Positions 1 to 8,100 of a stretch of 18,651 nt of DNA are shown piece after piece (the first letter of the stretch is position 1; each line of letters starts with the position of its first letter). Made by a program: the position numbers and the translations under genes. The stretch covers positions 1 through 18,651 of the forward strand of contig LUYY01000074.1 in NCBI GenBank assembly GCA_001603415.1. Reading direction: 5' to 3'. Source of the DNA: Bacteroidales bacterium Bact_07. Lineage in GTDB: Bacteria > Bacteroidota > Bacteroidia > Bacteroidales > Tenuifilaceae. Under the pieces are notes generated by a model. The model was not told where the DNA came from, did not search any database, and saw nothing but the letters and a program-made list of their open reading frames with translations.

Positions 1-29
1 TCTTTAAACTTCGATTCCTATCCTCTTGT

Positions 30-60
30 TTTGAAATTCAATAAATTAGCATTATATTTG
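30..60 (+). promoter_or_regulatory. Bacteroidetes sigma-A promoter of the response-regulator gene
   Basis: A TTTG at 30-33 and a TATATTTG at 53-60 are separated by exactly 19 bases. This matches the TTTG-N19/21-TAnnTTTG consensus of the Bacteroidetes primary sigma factor at every fixed position. Transcription would begin about 67, so translation cannot start at the upstream TTG at 31 and must use the ATG at 94 or 106. Confidence 0.7.
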
Positions 61-93
61 GTAAAGGAAGTTTCTTTTTTAAAACCTAAAACC

Positions 94-489
94 ATGTCGA
101 ATGCTATGAATGCCGATACAAACCTTAGCGGAAAGCGAATAGTGATTGTTGACGACGATACGGTTAGCCGAATTTTCCTACGTGAATTGCTAACGCCATC
201 GGGTGCGGAGTTAACCTTTCTGCGGAATGGCTATGAGCTCATTAAGTACCTTGAAACAAACCCCGAACCCAACCTAATCCTCATTGACGTTAAGCTACCC
301 GACGCCGATGGGGTGGAGCTTGCTGCTCAAGTAATGGTAAACCGGCCAGGTTTAAAAGTAATTGCCGAAACCGCTTACGTAATTGATGGGCTTGACGCCA
401 AATGCCAAAAATACGGATTAAAGGGTTGCATTTATAAGCCAATCAACCAGCAAGAGCTCATAAAACTTTTGCTAAAAGTTGTTGATTAA
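94..489 (+). CDS. Stand-alone receiver-domain response regulator
   Basis: This is a single-domain CheY-like response regulator of 131 aa with no output domain. Such proteins accept a phosphoryl group from a histidine kinase and act through protein contacts or a phosphorelay in the cytoplasm. The receiver landmarks are all visible: the acidic pocket D20-D21-D22 after the IVIV strand, phosphoacceptor D65 in LILID, T93 in the ETAY motif, and K115 followed by a cis-Pro (YKP). The open frame extends upstream to a TTG at 31, but the promoter at 30-60 lies inside that extension, so I chose ATG 94; ATG 106 is also possible. No kinase is adjacent in the visible sequence, and the partner may lie off the window's left edge. 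The T-A-Y version of the switch-Thr region is shared with the receiver of the hybrid kinase at 10859-13222. Confidence 0.88.
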   Translation: MSNAMNADTNLSGKRIVIVDDDTVSRIFLRELLTPSGAELTFLRNGYELIKYLETNPEPNLILIDVKLPDADGVELAAQVMVNRPGLKVIAETAYVIDGLDAKCQKYGLKGCIYKPINQQELIKLLLKVVD

Positions 490-515
490 CACATGGCGCT
501 CGATACCTAATTTAT

Positions 516-546
516 TTTAAAAGGTTAATTTTACCGCATAATTTTA
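516..546 (+). promoter_or_regulatory. Possible glyA promoter
   Basis: TTTA at 516-519 and TAATTTTA at 539-546 are spaced by 19 bases. Each departs by one base from the Bacteroidetes TTTG / TAnnTTTG elements. The spacing and the position 12 bases before the glyA ATG are plausible, but the region is AT-rich, so a chance match is possible. Confidence 0.35.
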
Positions 547-558
547 AATATTAATCCG

Positions 559-1839
559 ATGAAACGCGATACTCAGATTTTTGAACTGATCGAAAAGGAG
601 CGCCAGCGTCAAATGCATGGCATTGAGCTTATTGCATCAGAAAACTTTGTTAGCCCACAGGTACTGGAAGCCATGGGATCGGTATTAACCAATAAGTATG
701 CCGAGGGCTACCCCGGAGCACGCTACTACGGAGGCTGTGAGGTGGTTGACCAGTCGGAACAGCTGGCCATTGATAGGCTCAAGCAGCTATTTGATGCTGA
801 GTATGCCAATGTTCAGCCCCACTCGGGTGCACAGGCAAATATGGCTGTTTTTATGGCTGTTATGAAGCCCGGCGACACATTCCTTGGCCTCGACCTTTCG
901 CATGGCGGTCACCTCTCGCATGGCTCGCCCGTTAACTTTTCGGGTATGTGGTACAAGGCCGTTTCGTATGGTGTGAAGGAAGAAACCGGCAGGGTTGATT
1001 ACGATATGATGGAGCGCATGGCCATGGAGCATAAGCCAAAGCTTATTGTGGGTGGTGCATCGGCTTACTCGCGGGAGTGGGACTACAAGCGCATGCGTGA
1101 GATTGCCGATAAAGTTGGTGCTTTACTCATGATTGACATGGCGCACCCCGCAGGCCTTATTGCAGCAGGTTTGCTCGATAACCCCGTAAAATACGCCCAT
1201 TTTGTAACCTCAACCACGCACAAAACCCTACGTGGCCCTCGGGGTGGTATCATACTTATGGGTAAGGATTTCCCCAATCCATGGGGGGTAACCACTCCTA
1301 AGGGCGAAGTAAAGATGATGTCGCAAATTCTCAACTCAAGCGTATTCCCCGGTGTACAAGGTGGCCCGCTGGAGCATGTTATTGCCGCTAAGGCAGTTGC
1401 CTTTGGCGAAGCCCTTCAACCCGAATTCAAGGAGTACCAAACCCAAGTGAAGAAGAATGCTGCTGCCATGGCTCAGGCCTTTATCGATAAGGGATATAAA
1501 GTGGTTTCGGGTGGTACCGATAACCACTCCATGCTTATCGACCTGCGTACCAAGTTCCCCGATATCACTGGGAAAAAGGTTGAAAACACTCTTGTACTGG
1601 CCGATATCACCATCAATAAAAACATGGTACCTTTCGATAGCCGTTCCCCATTCCAAACATCGGGTATTCGCGTTGGTACACCCGCAATAACCACCCGCGG
1701 TTTAAAGGAAAACCACATGCCTATTGTTGTTGATTTGATTGATAGAGTAATTTCCAATATCGATAACGAGAAGGTTATTGCCGAGGTAAGGGCTGAGGTC
1801 AACAAGCTGATGAACGATTTTCCTCTTTTTGCCTGGTAA
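559..1839 (+). CDS. glyA: Serine hydroxymethyltransferase
   Basis: This cytoplasmic PLP enzyme interconverts serine plus tetrahydrofolate with glycine plus 5,10-methylene-THF, and is the main source of one-carbon units for purines, thymidylate and methionine. The 426-aa length and collinearity fit bacterial GlyA. Visible motifs are the N-terminal IELIASENF substrate/PLP region, the KYAEGYPGARYYGG block, the LSHGGHLSHG folate/PLP loop, the MIDMAHPAGLIAAG strand with the PLP-ring Asp, and STTHKTLRGPRGG, in which K222 is the Schiff-base lysine. The C terminus has the GIRVGTPAITTRG block. The start is ATG 559, since residues align from the usual N terminus. It is flanked by a weak upstream promoter and a strong downstream terminator, so it is probably monocistronic. 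Confidence 0.98.
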   Translation: MKRDTQIFELIEKERQRQMHGIELIASENFVSPQVLEAMGSVLTNKYAEGYPGARYYGGCEVVDQSEQLAIDRLKQLFDAEYANVQPHSGAQANMAVFMAVMKPGDTFLGLDLSHGGHLSHGSPVNFSGMWYKAVSYGVKEETGRVDYDMMERMAMEHKPKLIVGGASAYSREWDYKRMREIADKVGALLMIDMAHPAGLIAAGLLDNPVKYAHFVTSTTHKTLRGPRGGIILMGKDFPNPWGVTTPKGEVKMMSQILNSSVFPGVQGGPLEHVIAAKAVAFGEALQPEFKEYQTQVKKNAAAMAQAFIDKGYKVVSGGTDNHSMLIDLRTKFPDITGKKVENTLVLADITINKNMVPFDSRSPFQTSGIRVGTPAITTRGLKENHMPIVVDLIDRVISNIDNEKVIAEVRAEVNKLMNDFPLFAW

Positions 1840-1859
1840 TTTACACCATAAATAATTTG

Positions 1860-1890
1860 ACCCCAATGGCATACGCTGTTGGGGTTTTTT
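1860..1890 (+). terminator. Rho-independent terminator after glyA
   Basis: ACCCCAA (1860-1866) is perfectly complementary to TTGGGGT (1879-1885). Inner G-T and G-C pairs (1867-1870 with 1875-1878) can extend the stem to 11 bp around an ATAC tetraloop. The 3' arm runs into six T residues (1885-1890). It lies 21 bases after the glyA stop. Confidence 0.88.
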
Positions 1891-1919
1891 ACTTAAATTG
1901 CATGAAAAATTAGTTGGCT

Positions 1920-2399
1920 ATGGATACCTTTAGTATTGAACTTAACGAGATTGGTCATAAAAAATCGAAGCTGGTAAGGCTTTGGGTTGGTGGTGCAATT
2001 ATTTTGATTGTAACCATTGCCCTTTCGTTTTACCTTATAGGTAGCGATATTACCCGTATTGCTTTACTTGTTCCCATTGTGTTGCAGGTTGTCATATACA
2101 TCTACTTTGCTTACTCAACCTATAACGCACGGGTTTACATCCAATCCGATGCTTATGCCCTTGAGTACAAGTTTGGGATGCTAAGTAAAACTCCCCGAAC
2201 TATCATTTGGGAAACCATCAACAAGGTTAAAATAGGCCCAACCTATATTGCTTTTTATAAACGTTCGGGCAAGCGTACTACCATTAGTTTAGGATGGTTG
2301 CCGTACATTAAGCTTAAGGAGATAAAGGAAAAGATTTGCGAGGTTGCCCAGTCAAAGGGCATAACCTGTGAATGGGCCGAGTATAAAAAGTATTCCTGA
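1920..2399 (+). CDS. Two-helix membrane protein with PH-like (YdbT/YcxB-type) domain
   Basis: This is a small inner-membrane protein of 159 aa with no assigned function. After a short charged N terminus, two hydrophobic helices (about residues 21-40 and 46-65) form a hairpin. The remaining part (about 70-155) looks like the beta-rich bacterial PH-like domain of membrane-flanked proteins: short alternating strands (ARVYIQ, YALEYKFGMLSK, TIIWETINKVKIG, YIAFYKRSG, RTTISLGWL) followed by a C-terminal helix (LKEIKEKICEVAQSKG). That domain order, TM hairpin then PH fold, resembles YcxB-like/bPH_2 families, but I assign it by pattern only. I chose ATG 1920 over a TTG two codons upstream. The stop is one base before the next ATG, so it is almost certainly co-transcribed with the TauE/SafE permease, though no functional link is established. 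Confidence 0.75.
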   Translation: MDTFSIELNEIGHKKSKLVRLWVGGAIILIVTIALSFYLIGSDITRIALLVPIVLQVVIYIYFAYSTYNARVYIQSDAYALEYKFGMLSKTPRTIIWETINKVKIGPTYIAFYKRSGKRTTISLGWLPYIKLKEIKEKICEVAQSKGITCEWAEYKKYS

Positions 2400-2400
2400 G

Positions 2401-3150
2401 ATGGATTTCTGGCTTTATATCCTTGTTGTTTTGGTAGGTGCAGCAGCGGGATTTATAAATACATTGGCAGGCAGTGGATCGCTACTTACCCTGCCTGTAC
2501 TCATTTTTCTTGGCCTACCGGCCAATGTGGCCAATGGCACTAACCGCATTGGAATTTTAATGCAGAGCATTGCTGCCATAGGTGGCTTTAAGCAGAAAAA
2601 GGTTTTTGAATGGGGCGAGGGTATTTGGCTTACGCTCCCCGCTGCAATTGGCGCTCTTATTGGTTCAATGGTAGCAGTTGATATCGATGAGAGGCTGATG
2701 AACCGAATTATTGGGGCGCTTTTAGTGTTCATGTTCGTTTTGCTGCTTGTTAAGCCCGAGCGGTGGCTCAACCCAACAAAGCCCGATTCTCATACCCGCC
2801 TAACGCCTTTACGATTTTTGGTTTTTATGGCCATTGGCTTTTACGGTGGATTTATTCAAGCTGGGGTTGGTTACTTTTTGCTTGCAGGGTTAGTTCTTGG
2901 GGCTGGCGTTGATTTGGTTAAGGCAAATGCCATTAAGGTGTTGATTACTTTTGTATTTACCGTGTTGGCTTTGGGTGTTTTTATCTACAACAAACAGGTT
3001 GATTACCTGATTGGCATTACCATGGGGGTAGGAAATATGTTAGGGGCTTGGGTTGCAACCCATGTGGCTGTAAAAAAAGGTGCTGTGTTTATTCGTTGGT
3101 TTCTGCTGGCGTGCGTGTTGGCATTCGCCTTAAAATTGCTTCTGTTTTAA
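2401..3150 (+). CDS. TauE/SafE family sulfite/organosulfonate-type permease
   Basis: This is a polytopic inner-membrane permease of 249 aa. It carries two homologous family repeats: an N-terminal one (about residues 10-50, with GSGSLLTLPVLI and PANVANGTNRIG) and a C-terminal one (about 145-185, with GFIQAGVGYFLLAGLVL and LVKANAIKVL). The glycine-rich GxGxG-like loops and the Asn-rich N/T turn after them are hallmarks of TauE/SafE. Family members export sulfite, sulfoacetate or related small anions, but substrate cannot be read from the sequence and no sulfur genes lie nearby. The frame opens upstream at a GTG (2368), but ATG 2401, directly after the preceding stop, gives a normal start just before the first helix. 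The 3' end is only 8 bases from the convergent tonB stop. Confidence 0.92.
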   Translation: MDFWLYILVVLVGAAAGFINTLAGSGSLLTLPVLIFLGLPANVANGTNRIGILMQSIAAIGGFKQKKVFEWGEGIWLTLPAAIGALIGSMVAVDIDERLMNRIIGALLVFMFVLLLVKPERWLNPTKPDSHTRLTPLRFLVFMAIGFYGGFIQAGVGYFLLAGLVLGAGVDLVKANAIKVLITFVFTVLALGVFIYNKQVDYLIGITMGVGNMLGAWVATHVAVKKGAVFIRWFLLACVLAFALKLLLF

Positions 3151-3158
3151 CGCTTGAA

Positions 3159-3980
3159 CTACTGAAGCTTGAAAATGTAAGTTATTGTCCCAATTTGCGA
3201 AGCAGGAGCATTAAGGTTGACATCAAATTTAGCGTTAAGAGCAGCTTTTTCGGCGGCCCTCAGGAGTTCATTATCGAGCGTGGTTGACCCTCTAACCCCT
3301 GCAACAGCCTTGGTAACGTTTCCACGGTTATCGACAGTAACCTCAACAACCACGCGACCCTCCTTTTGCGAGGGGTATTCAGGTTTAGGAAGGCTTTGGG
3401 CAGTTCGGCCCTGAAGGTTAGCAATAATGCCCCTATCGGCATCGCCACCTCCACCGGTTGTTCCGGTACGGTTGGTTGATTCCGGCGACCCCTCAAGCCC
3501 TCCCTGATTTCCGGGTTTGCCCGTTTCGCCCTCGCCGGTATTTCCTCCGGTGGTTTTCTGTCCGGGGAAAAGAGCTTTTTGGTTGACCTTGGGCTTTTCT
3601 TCAATATTGGTTTGTGTGGTTTGGGTATTCTGGGTAGGCTGGGTTGTAGGTGTTTCGGTTTTACTTTTAGTTTGTTCCTTTTTGGTCGATTCCTTTTTTG
3701 GAGCAGGAAGCGAGGGTGCTTCCTCATGGGTTTGCGTTAACGGCGATTCTTCGGATGGCTTGCTGGCCTTGGCCTGTTGTGGTGTTGGAGCTGCATCCTG
3801 CATGTGGGGTTCCTCGGCACCCATGCCATCGTCGGAATTGCCAAAGTTAATAAGTATGCCCTTTTCGGCTGGCAAGGGCAGCGGTGTACTAAAACCGAAT
3901 ACCACCAAAAGCAATACGAGGAACAAATGGAATACTATTGTTCCGATAATTCCCCGTACTCTGTATTGGGTGTTAGTCAT
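3159..3980 (-). CDS. tonB: TonB-family energy transducer
   Basis: This protein transmits the proton-motive force captured by ExbB/ExbD to TonB-dependent outer-membrane transporters. The 273 aa divide into three parts. A single N-terminal signal-anchor helix (about 11-32) contains a His (H18) at a position like the essential His of TonB anchors. A long periplasmic linker (about 40-185) is rich in Pro, Lys, Glu, Thr and Gln, then Gly. A C-terminal TonB domain (about 195-273) has the typical PEYPSQKEGRVVVEVTVDNRGNV entry, the Leu/Ala-rich helix (ELLRAAEKAALNAKF) and a final ITYIFKL strand. It is the last gene of exbB-exbD-tonB, 6 bases after exbD, which fixes the role as a TonB rather than a free-standing TonB-like protein. 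Confidence 0.93.
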   Translation of the reverse strand: MTNTQYRVRGIIGTIVFHLFLVLLLVVFGFSTPLPLPAEKGILINFGNSDDGMGAEEPHMQDAAPTPQQAKASKPSEESPLTQTHEEAPSLPAPKKESTKKEQTKSKTETPTTQPTQNTQTTQTNIEEKPKVNQKALFPGQKTTGGNTGEGETGKPGNQGGLEGSPESTNRTGTTGGGGDADRGIIANLQGRTAQSLPKPEYPSQKEGRVVVEVTVDNRGNVTKAVAGVRGSTTLDNELLRAAEKAALNAKFDVNLNAPASQIGTITYIFKLQ

Positions 3981-3986
3981 AATGTT

Positions 3987-4388
3987 TTACCTCTTCTGTA
4001 AAGGCTGGGTTGCCAGTATCAACTTATACTTATTATCCTTGGCAATGTTCATAACCTTAACCACTTCCTCCATGGGAACAGTTCTATCCACGTGTAGGGC
4101 GATGGTTGGATCGTCCTGTCCTTTCATTTTTTGCTGCAAAAGGTATTCCAGCTGCCCGATGGTAACCGGCACGGTTTCCAGGTAAAAGTTACGGTCGGCA
4201 GTAATTGACACCGATGTTATGGGCTTTGCCGATACCTGACTGTTGCTCTGGGGTAGCAAAAGCTTTAAGGCATTGGGGTGGATAAGCGTTGACGATACCA
4301 TGAAAAAGATTAGCAATAGGAATACTATATCGGTCATGGACGACATGCTAAAGCTTGGCTCAACCTTTACTCTTCGTTTGAGTGCCAT
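3987..4388 (-). CDS. exbD: ExbD/TolR family biopolymer transport protein
   Basis: This is the periplasmic-facing partner of the ExbB proton channel. The 133 aa have a short basic cytoplasmic tail (ALKRRVKVEPSF) and one membrane helix beginning MTDIVFLLLIFFMV. In that helix D20 matches the single conserved proton-carrying Asp of the family. A compact periplasmic domain (about 45-130) follows, with VSITADRNFYLE and TIALHVDRTVPMEEVVKVMNIAK, typical of ExbD/TolR. The length is normal. It starts 12 bases after the exbB stop and ends 6 bases before tonB. TolR is the alternative, but the adjacent TonB favours ExbD. Confidence 0.95.
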   Translation of the reverse strand: MALKRRVKVEPSFSMSSMTDIVFLLLIFFMVSSTLIHPNALKLLLPQSNSQVSAKPITSVSITADRNFYLETVPVTIGQLEYLLQQKMKGQDDPTIALHVDRTVPMEEVVKVMNIAKDNKYKLILATQPLQKR

Positions 4389-4400
4389 AGGAGTATGTTT

Positions 4401-5096
4401 TTACGAAACGGGTTCGTAGAGTAAATCCATAAACTCGTTGGTGTTGGCCTCAAGGTTGAATACAACCTTCTCGATACGGGCAACCAGGTAGTTATACCCA
4501 AAGTAGGCAAAGATACCAACAATTAAACCGGCAACGGTGGTAACCATAGCGGTATAGATACCGTTTGAAAGCAGTCCAACATCGATATTATTGCCGGCCA
4601 TCGACATGTCGTAGAAAGCCCGAATCATACCCAGCACGGTTCCAAGGAATCCTAACATGGGAGCGCCACCAGCAATGGTTGCCAGGAATGGCAGACTCTC
4701 TTCGAGCTTTGAGATTTCGAGGTTACCAACATTCTCAATGGCTGCATTAACGTCGGGCAATGGGCGACCAATTCGCTGTATGCCCTTCTCAATCATGCGG
4801 GCAACGGGTGTATTTTGCGAACGGCAAAGGGCAAGCGCAGCATCTATCTTATCCTCGTGAATATACTCCCTTATACGGTTCATGAAGTTTACATCGGTAA
4901 CCGAGGCCTTACGAATGGCAAAGTAACGTTCAAAGAAAATGTAAACGGCAGCTACCGATAGTAAAAATATCGGTATCATTATCCATCCGCCCTTAAGCGC
5001 AAGATCAAAAAAACTTAATGAAATTTCGCCTTGTGTTCCGGAATTAACCCCGGCAGGGGTTTGAAGAAGAACAAACATGGATAGCATCGTATTCAT
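4401..5096 (-). CDS. exbB: ExbB (MotA/TolQ/ExbB family proton channel)
   Basis: This is an inner-membrane proton-channel subunit of 231 aa. A first helix near 35-55 (GGWIMIPIFLLSVAAVYIFFERYF) leads into a cytoplasmic helical domain. Two further helices carry the family signature: GGAPMLGFLGTVLGMIRAF and AMVTTVAGLIVGIFAYFGYNYL. The Thr residues and the preceding acidic residues of these helices line the proton path in the family. The start is taken at ATG 5096, and ATG 5087 is an equally reasonable choice. It has its own promoter at 5126-5157, so the exbB-exbD-tonB unit can be expressed independently of the tamB gene upstream. Confidence 0.95.
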   Translation of the reverse strand: MNTMLSMFVLLQTPAGVNSGTQGEISLSFFDLALKGGWIMIPIFLLSVAAVYIFFERYFAIRKASVTDVNFMNRIREYIHEDKIDAALALCRSQNTPVARMIEKGIQRIGRPLPDVNAAIENVGNLEISKLEESLPFLATIAGGAPMLGFLGTVLGMIRAFYDMSMAGNNIDVGLLSNGIYTAMVTTVAGLIVGIFAYFGYNYLVARIEKVVFNLEANTNEFMDLLYEPVS

Positions 5097-5125
5097 GGTT
5101 TTTAAATTTTCCGAAAATTAGTAAA

Positions 5126-5157
5126 AAAACGTATTGGTACACCCTGTATTGTACAAA
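5126..5157 (-). promoter_or_regulatory. Bacteroidetes sigma-A promoter of exbB-exbD-tonB
   Basis: On the minus strand a TTTG (complement of 5154-5157) is followed after 20 bases by TACGTTTT (complement of 5126-5133). This matches TTTG-N19/21-TAnnTTTG at all fixed positions but the last. It sits in the 76-base gap between the tamB stop and exbB and would start RNA near 5119, leaving a short leader. Confidence 0.6.
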
Positions 5158-5172
5158 TAGGTAAACGCAATG

Positions 5173-8100
5173 CTAATTTATCTTAATAAAGCTATTATCG
5201 GGTATGGCTGTTCTGGTTGAATCGTTCTTGGGTACAGCGATACTATCGCGCTTTTGATTTTCCTGAGCGTTTTGTTTTTCTTTTTTGAACAATGAGTTGA
5301 ATAGCTCACGGATAGTATTGAAATCCTCGCGGTAAACAATACCTGCACCGGTGGTGTAGTTATTCTGTTGGCTGGTAAGTAGAACATCGTTGTTGTTCCG
5401 TGCAAAGGCTTTACCCCTGAGTTTTCCGCTTTTGTTAAGCTTGATGTCAACGGTAAAGTCGCCTACCAGGGCGCTGCTGGTGTTTCGGTTGCCTCCCACA
5501 CCAAAATTACTGTTTATCGATACTCTGTCGTCGAGTATTTGGGTTGATAGAGCCATCTCAACCTGATCGGAGCTGAGCTCACTTTCAAGTCCCGGCCGGT
5601 AGTTTATACCAATATCGAAGTTTTTGCTCCATTGCGAGAGCCAGTTACTCAGCTGGTTGGAGAGTAGCTCACTGGCGGTGTTGTACAAGCCCGTTGTTCC
5701 TAGGCTGGCATTGGAGGTTTGCGAACCGGCCGAGGTCATTCCGGGATCGGAAATGAAGCTGTTGATAACCAGTAAGCCAAGGAACTGAGTGTTGATCTTT
5801 TCTTCGGTATTGAGCATTCCATCAACCATTGCCTTGGTTTGCTGATCGAGGTTAGGGAAATCGATCCCGAACTTAATGGATGGGGTAAGCAACTTTTGCG
5901 ATAGCATTATCTTGCAATCAACCGGTATGCGGGCTGTATAGCTATCGTTGAGCAGGAGCTGTTTAAGGGTGGTTTTTACCCGATACACGGCCTTGATATC
6001 CATATTGGCGTCCAGCGGATCGCCATTCCAGTCGATATAGCTACCCTGCTCTATCTTGAACCGTTTATTGATTACACCCGATAGGGTGAAAAGGTAATCA
6101 CCCTGCTCAATGGTGTAACGGCCAAACATGCGGAAAACATCCTTGGAGGGGTTAACCTCCATTCGCAGGTTGCCACTACCATTGGCCTTTATTATATCGC
6201 CCAACTTCTTGTCGATAATTATCTGCGCTTCGGCTTCAGGGGTTACCTGCAGCTCCATGGTAATATTAATATTTGATGATGAGGTTTGAACGCTCTCAAC
6301 GGGTTCTTCAATTTCAATCAAATCGGGGTTATTGTTAACAAAACTGATGAAATTGGTCTCTTCCACCGTGCTGGTGGTTGATAGGGGTAAGTATATAGCC
6401 GTTTTGTTTTCGGTTTTTAGGTTGATATTCAGGTTTAGGTTATCGGGGTCTCCCAAAAAATCAACAAATCCCGAGGCAAATACAGTGCCATAAAAGGTTT
6501 CGTTGTCGGCTTCGCGGGTGTTCATGCAAAGGAAGTTTTGCATGTTTAACCTTAGCCCAAGGTTAAAATTCTTAAAGTAGCTGGTTTGAATGGTTCCGTT
6601 TACAGTAGCTGTTCGGTTAAACCTGTCGGTAAGCTTAAAACTATTTAAAACGATATTGCTGTTATTAATGGCTATTCTATCGTTGAAAGTATAGTGTGTT
6701 TGAAGAAAATCGATAGTTAGCCCGGCATTATCGAAACCTACACTACCATCGATTATAGGTTTATCGGCATTGCCGGTAATCTTTAGCGAACCGTTTATTC
6801 GGCCGTGAATATTGGAGACGTTACCCTCGAGAAGGGGTGCAATCAAACCAAGCTTTGCTTGTTTGATGTTAATATCGAAATTAAAACTTCCGTTATTGGT
6901 AAAGTAATCGCCTTTGGCAAGGAGTGTTAGCGTATCGGCTCTTTGGTTGCTAAGGTGTAAGTTAATCCTATTCTCGGTTCCATGCCAGGTACTTATGAAT
7001 TTTACATTCCCAACATTTTGGTCGTTAACCGCCAGGTTCTCGATCCCAATTTTAGCCTCAACAATAGGGTTAAGTAGGATACCAGTTGCCATTGCATCGC
7101 CGTTTATCCAACCATTCAGCTTATATCCGCTGTTTTGCAGGTAGAAGTTCATGTACGATAGGTCGATGTTTTTAAGCGATACCATGATGGTATCGGAGTT
7201 CAGCTGCGAAGCTTTCCCTGCAATGCTAATGAGTTGATGTTTATTGGAAATGGAGAAATTGGAAAACAATACCGATGACGAATCGATACGGACTAACGAT
7301 GGGGTTAAGTTCCAGGTGGAATCGTTAATTACAAGCGACGAGGGTTGTATCTCGATGTCGATTGTGCTGTTGGGTTGCGAGTATGCCTTAAAATCGGCAA
7401 TTAGGTTTATATCGCCAAGCGTTGCCGGTGTTGAGTAGTTATTCCAGTTGATGTTACACCTTACGCTGTTGTTTTGGGTTGTTGCGTTTATTTTTAGGTT
7501 CCTGATGTAGCTGTTGCCCATTTTGATTTCGGGCATGAGCACTTTTGCTTCCAGGGTGCTATCGATTGTTTCGCCGTCAATACTAAGGTTTTTAAAAACG
7601 GTACTACCCGTAGTAAATTCAAGCACCTTTAGCTTAAAGGTCAATGTCTCCTTGTTGGGGTCTAAAATACCAAACAGCGATGAGTTTTCGGCGATACTGA
7701 GGTCGGGTGCTAATACACTGGTAACCTTCTGTGTCTTTTTTAACCTAAATTTAATGAGATAATCGTTATACTCCTCGGCATTCAGCTGTGGTGTTTTTGA
7801 TTTTTCGTTTGTTTCTTCTTGCCTTAGGGCTGGTATATGACGCGATAAAACCCTGTTCATGTAGTAGGGGAACCTCGAAAAGCTCTGTCGGCCACGTATT
7901 TCGCCTTCGGCAATATCTGATTTTAGGGTGATAATCTTGCTTTCGTTGGTATTGTCGGCAGTAATTGTTAGGTCGGCAATCTTAAATTCACCGCGTTGGT
8001 TGCGGTAGGTAGAGTTAACCAGTTTTATCTCACCCTTGCTGTTATCCAGATTATCGCCTGTGAATTTTGCCGTTAAAAGGAATGATGCTACCGATATGGA

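Noticed and set aside
787..1805. Several 80-110-codon minus-strand frames opposite glyA
   Set aside because: They are shadows of a highly conserved gene, with no recognisable products.
3260..3727. 155-codon minus-strand frame inside tonB, very rich in Arg, Pro and Lys
   Set aside because: This is a frame-shifted reading of the TonB linker. The composition is an artefact of the low-complexity region and there is no independent start signal.
3517..4185. 222-codon open frame on the plus strand opposite tonB/exbD
   Set aside because: It is antisense to two well-supported genes. Its Cys/Ser/Val/Trp-rich composition is what the complement of a Pro/Lys/Thr-rich linker gives, and it has no family resemblance.
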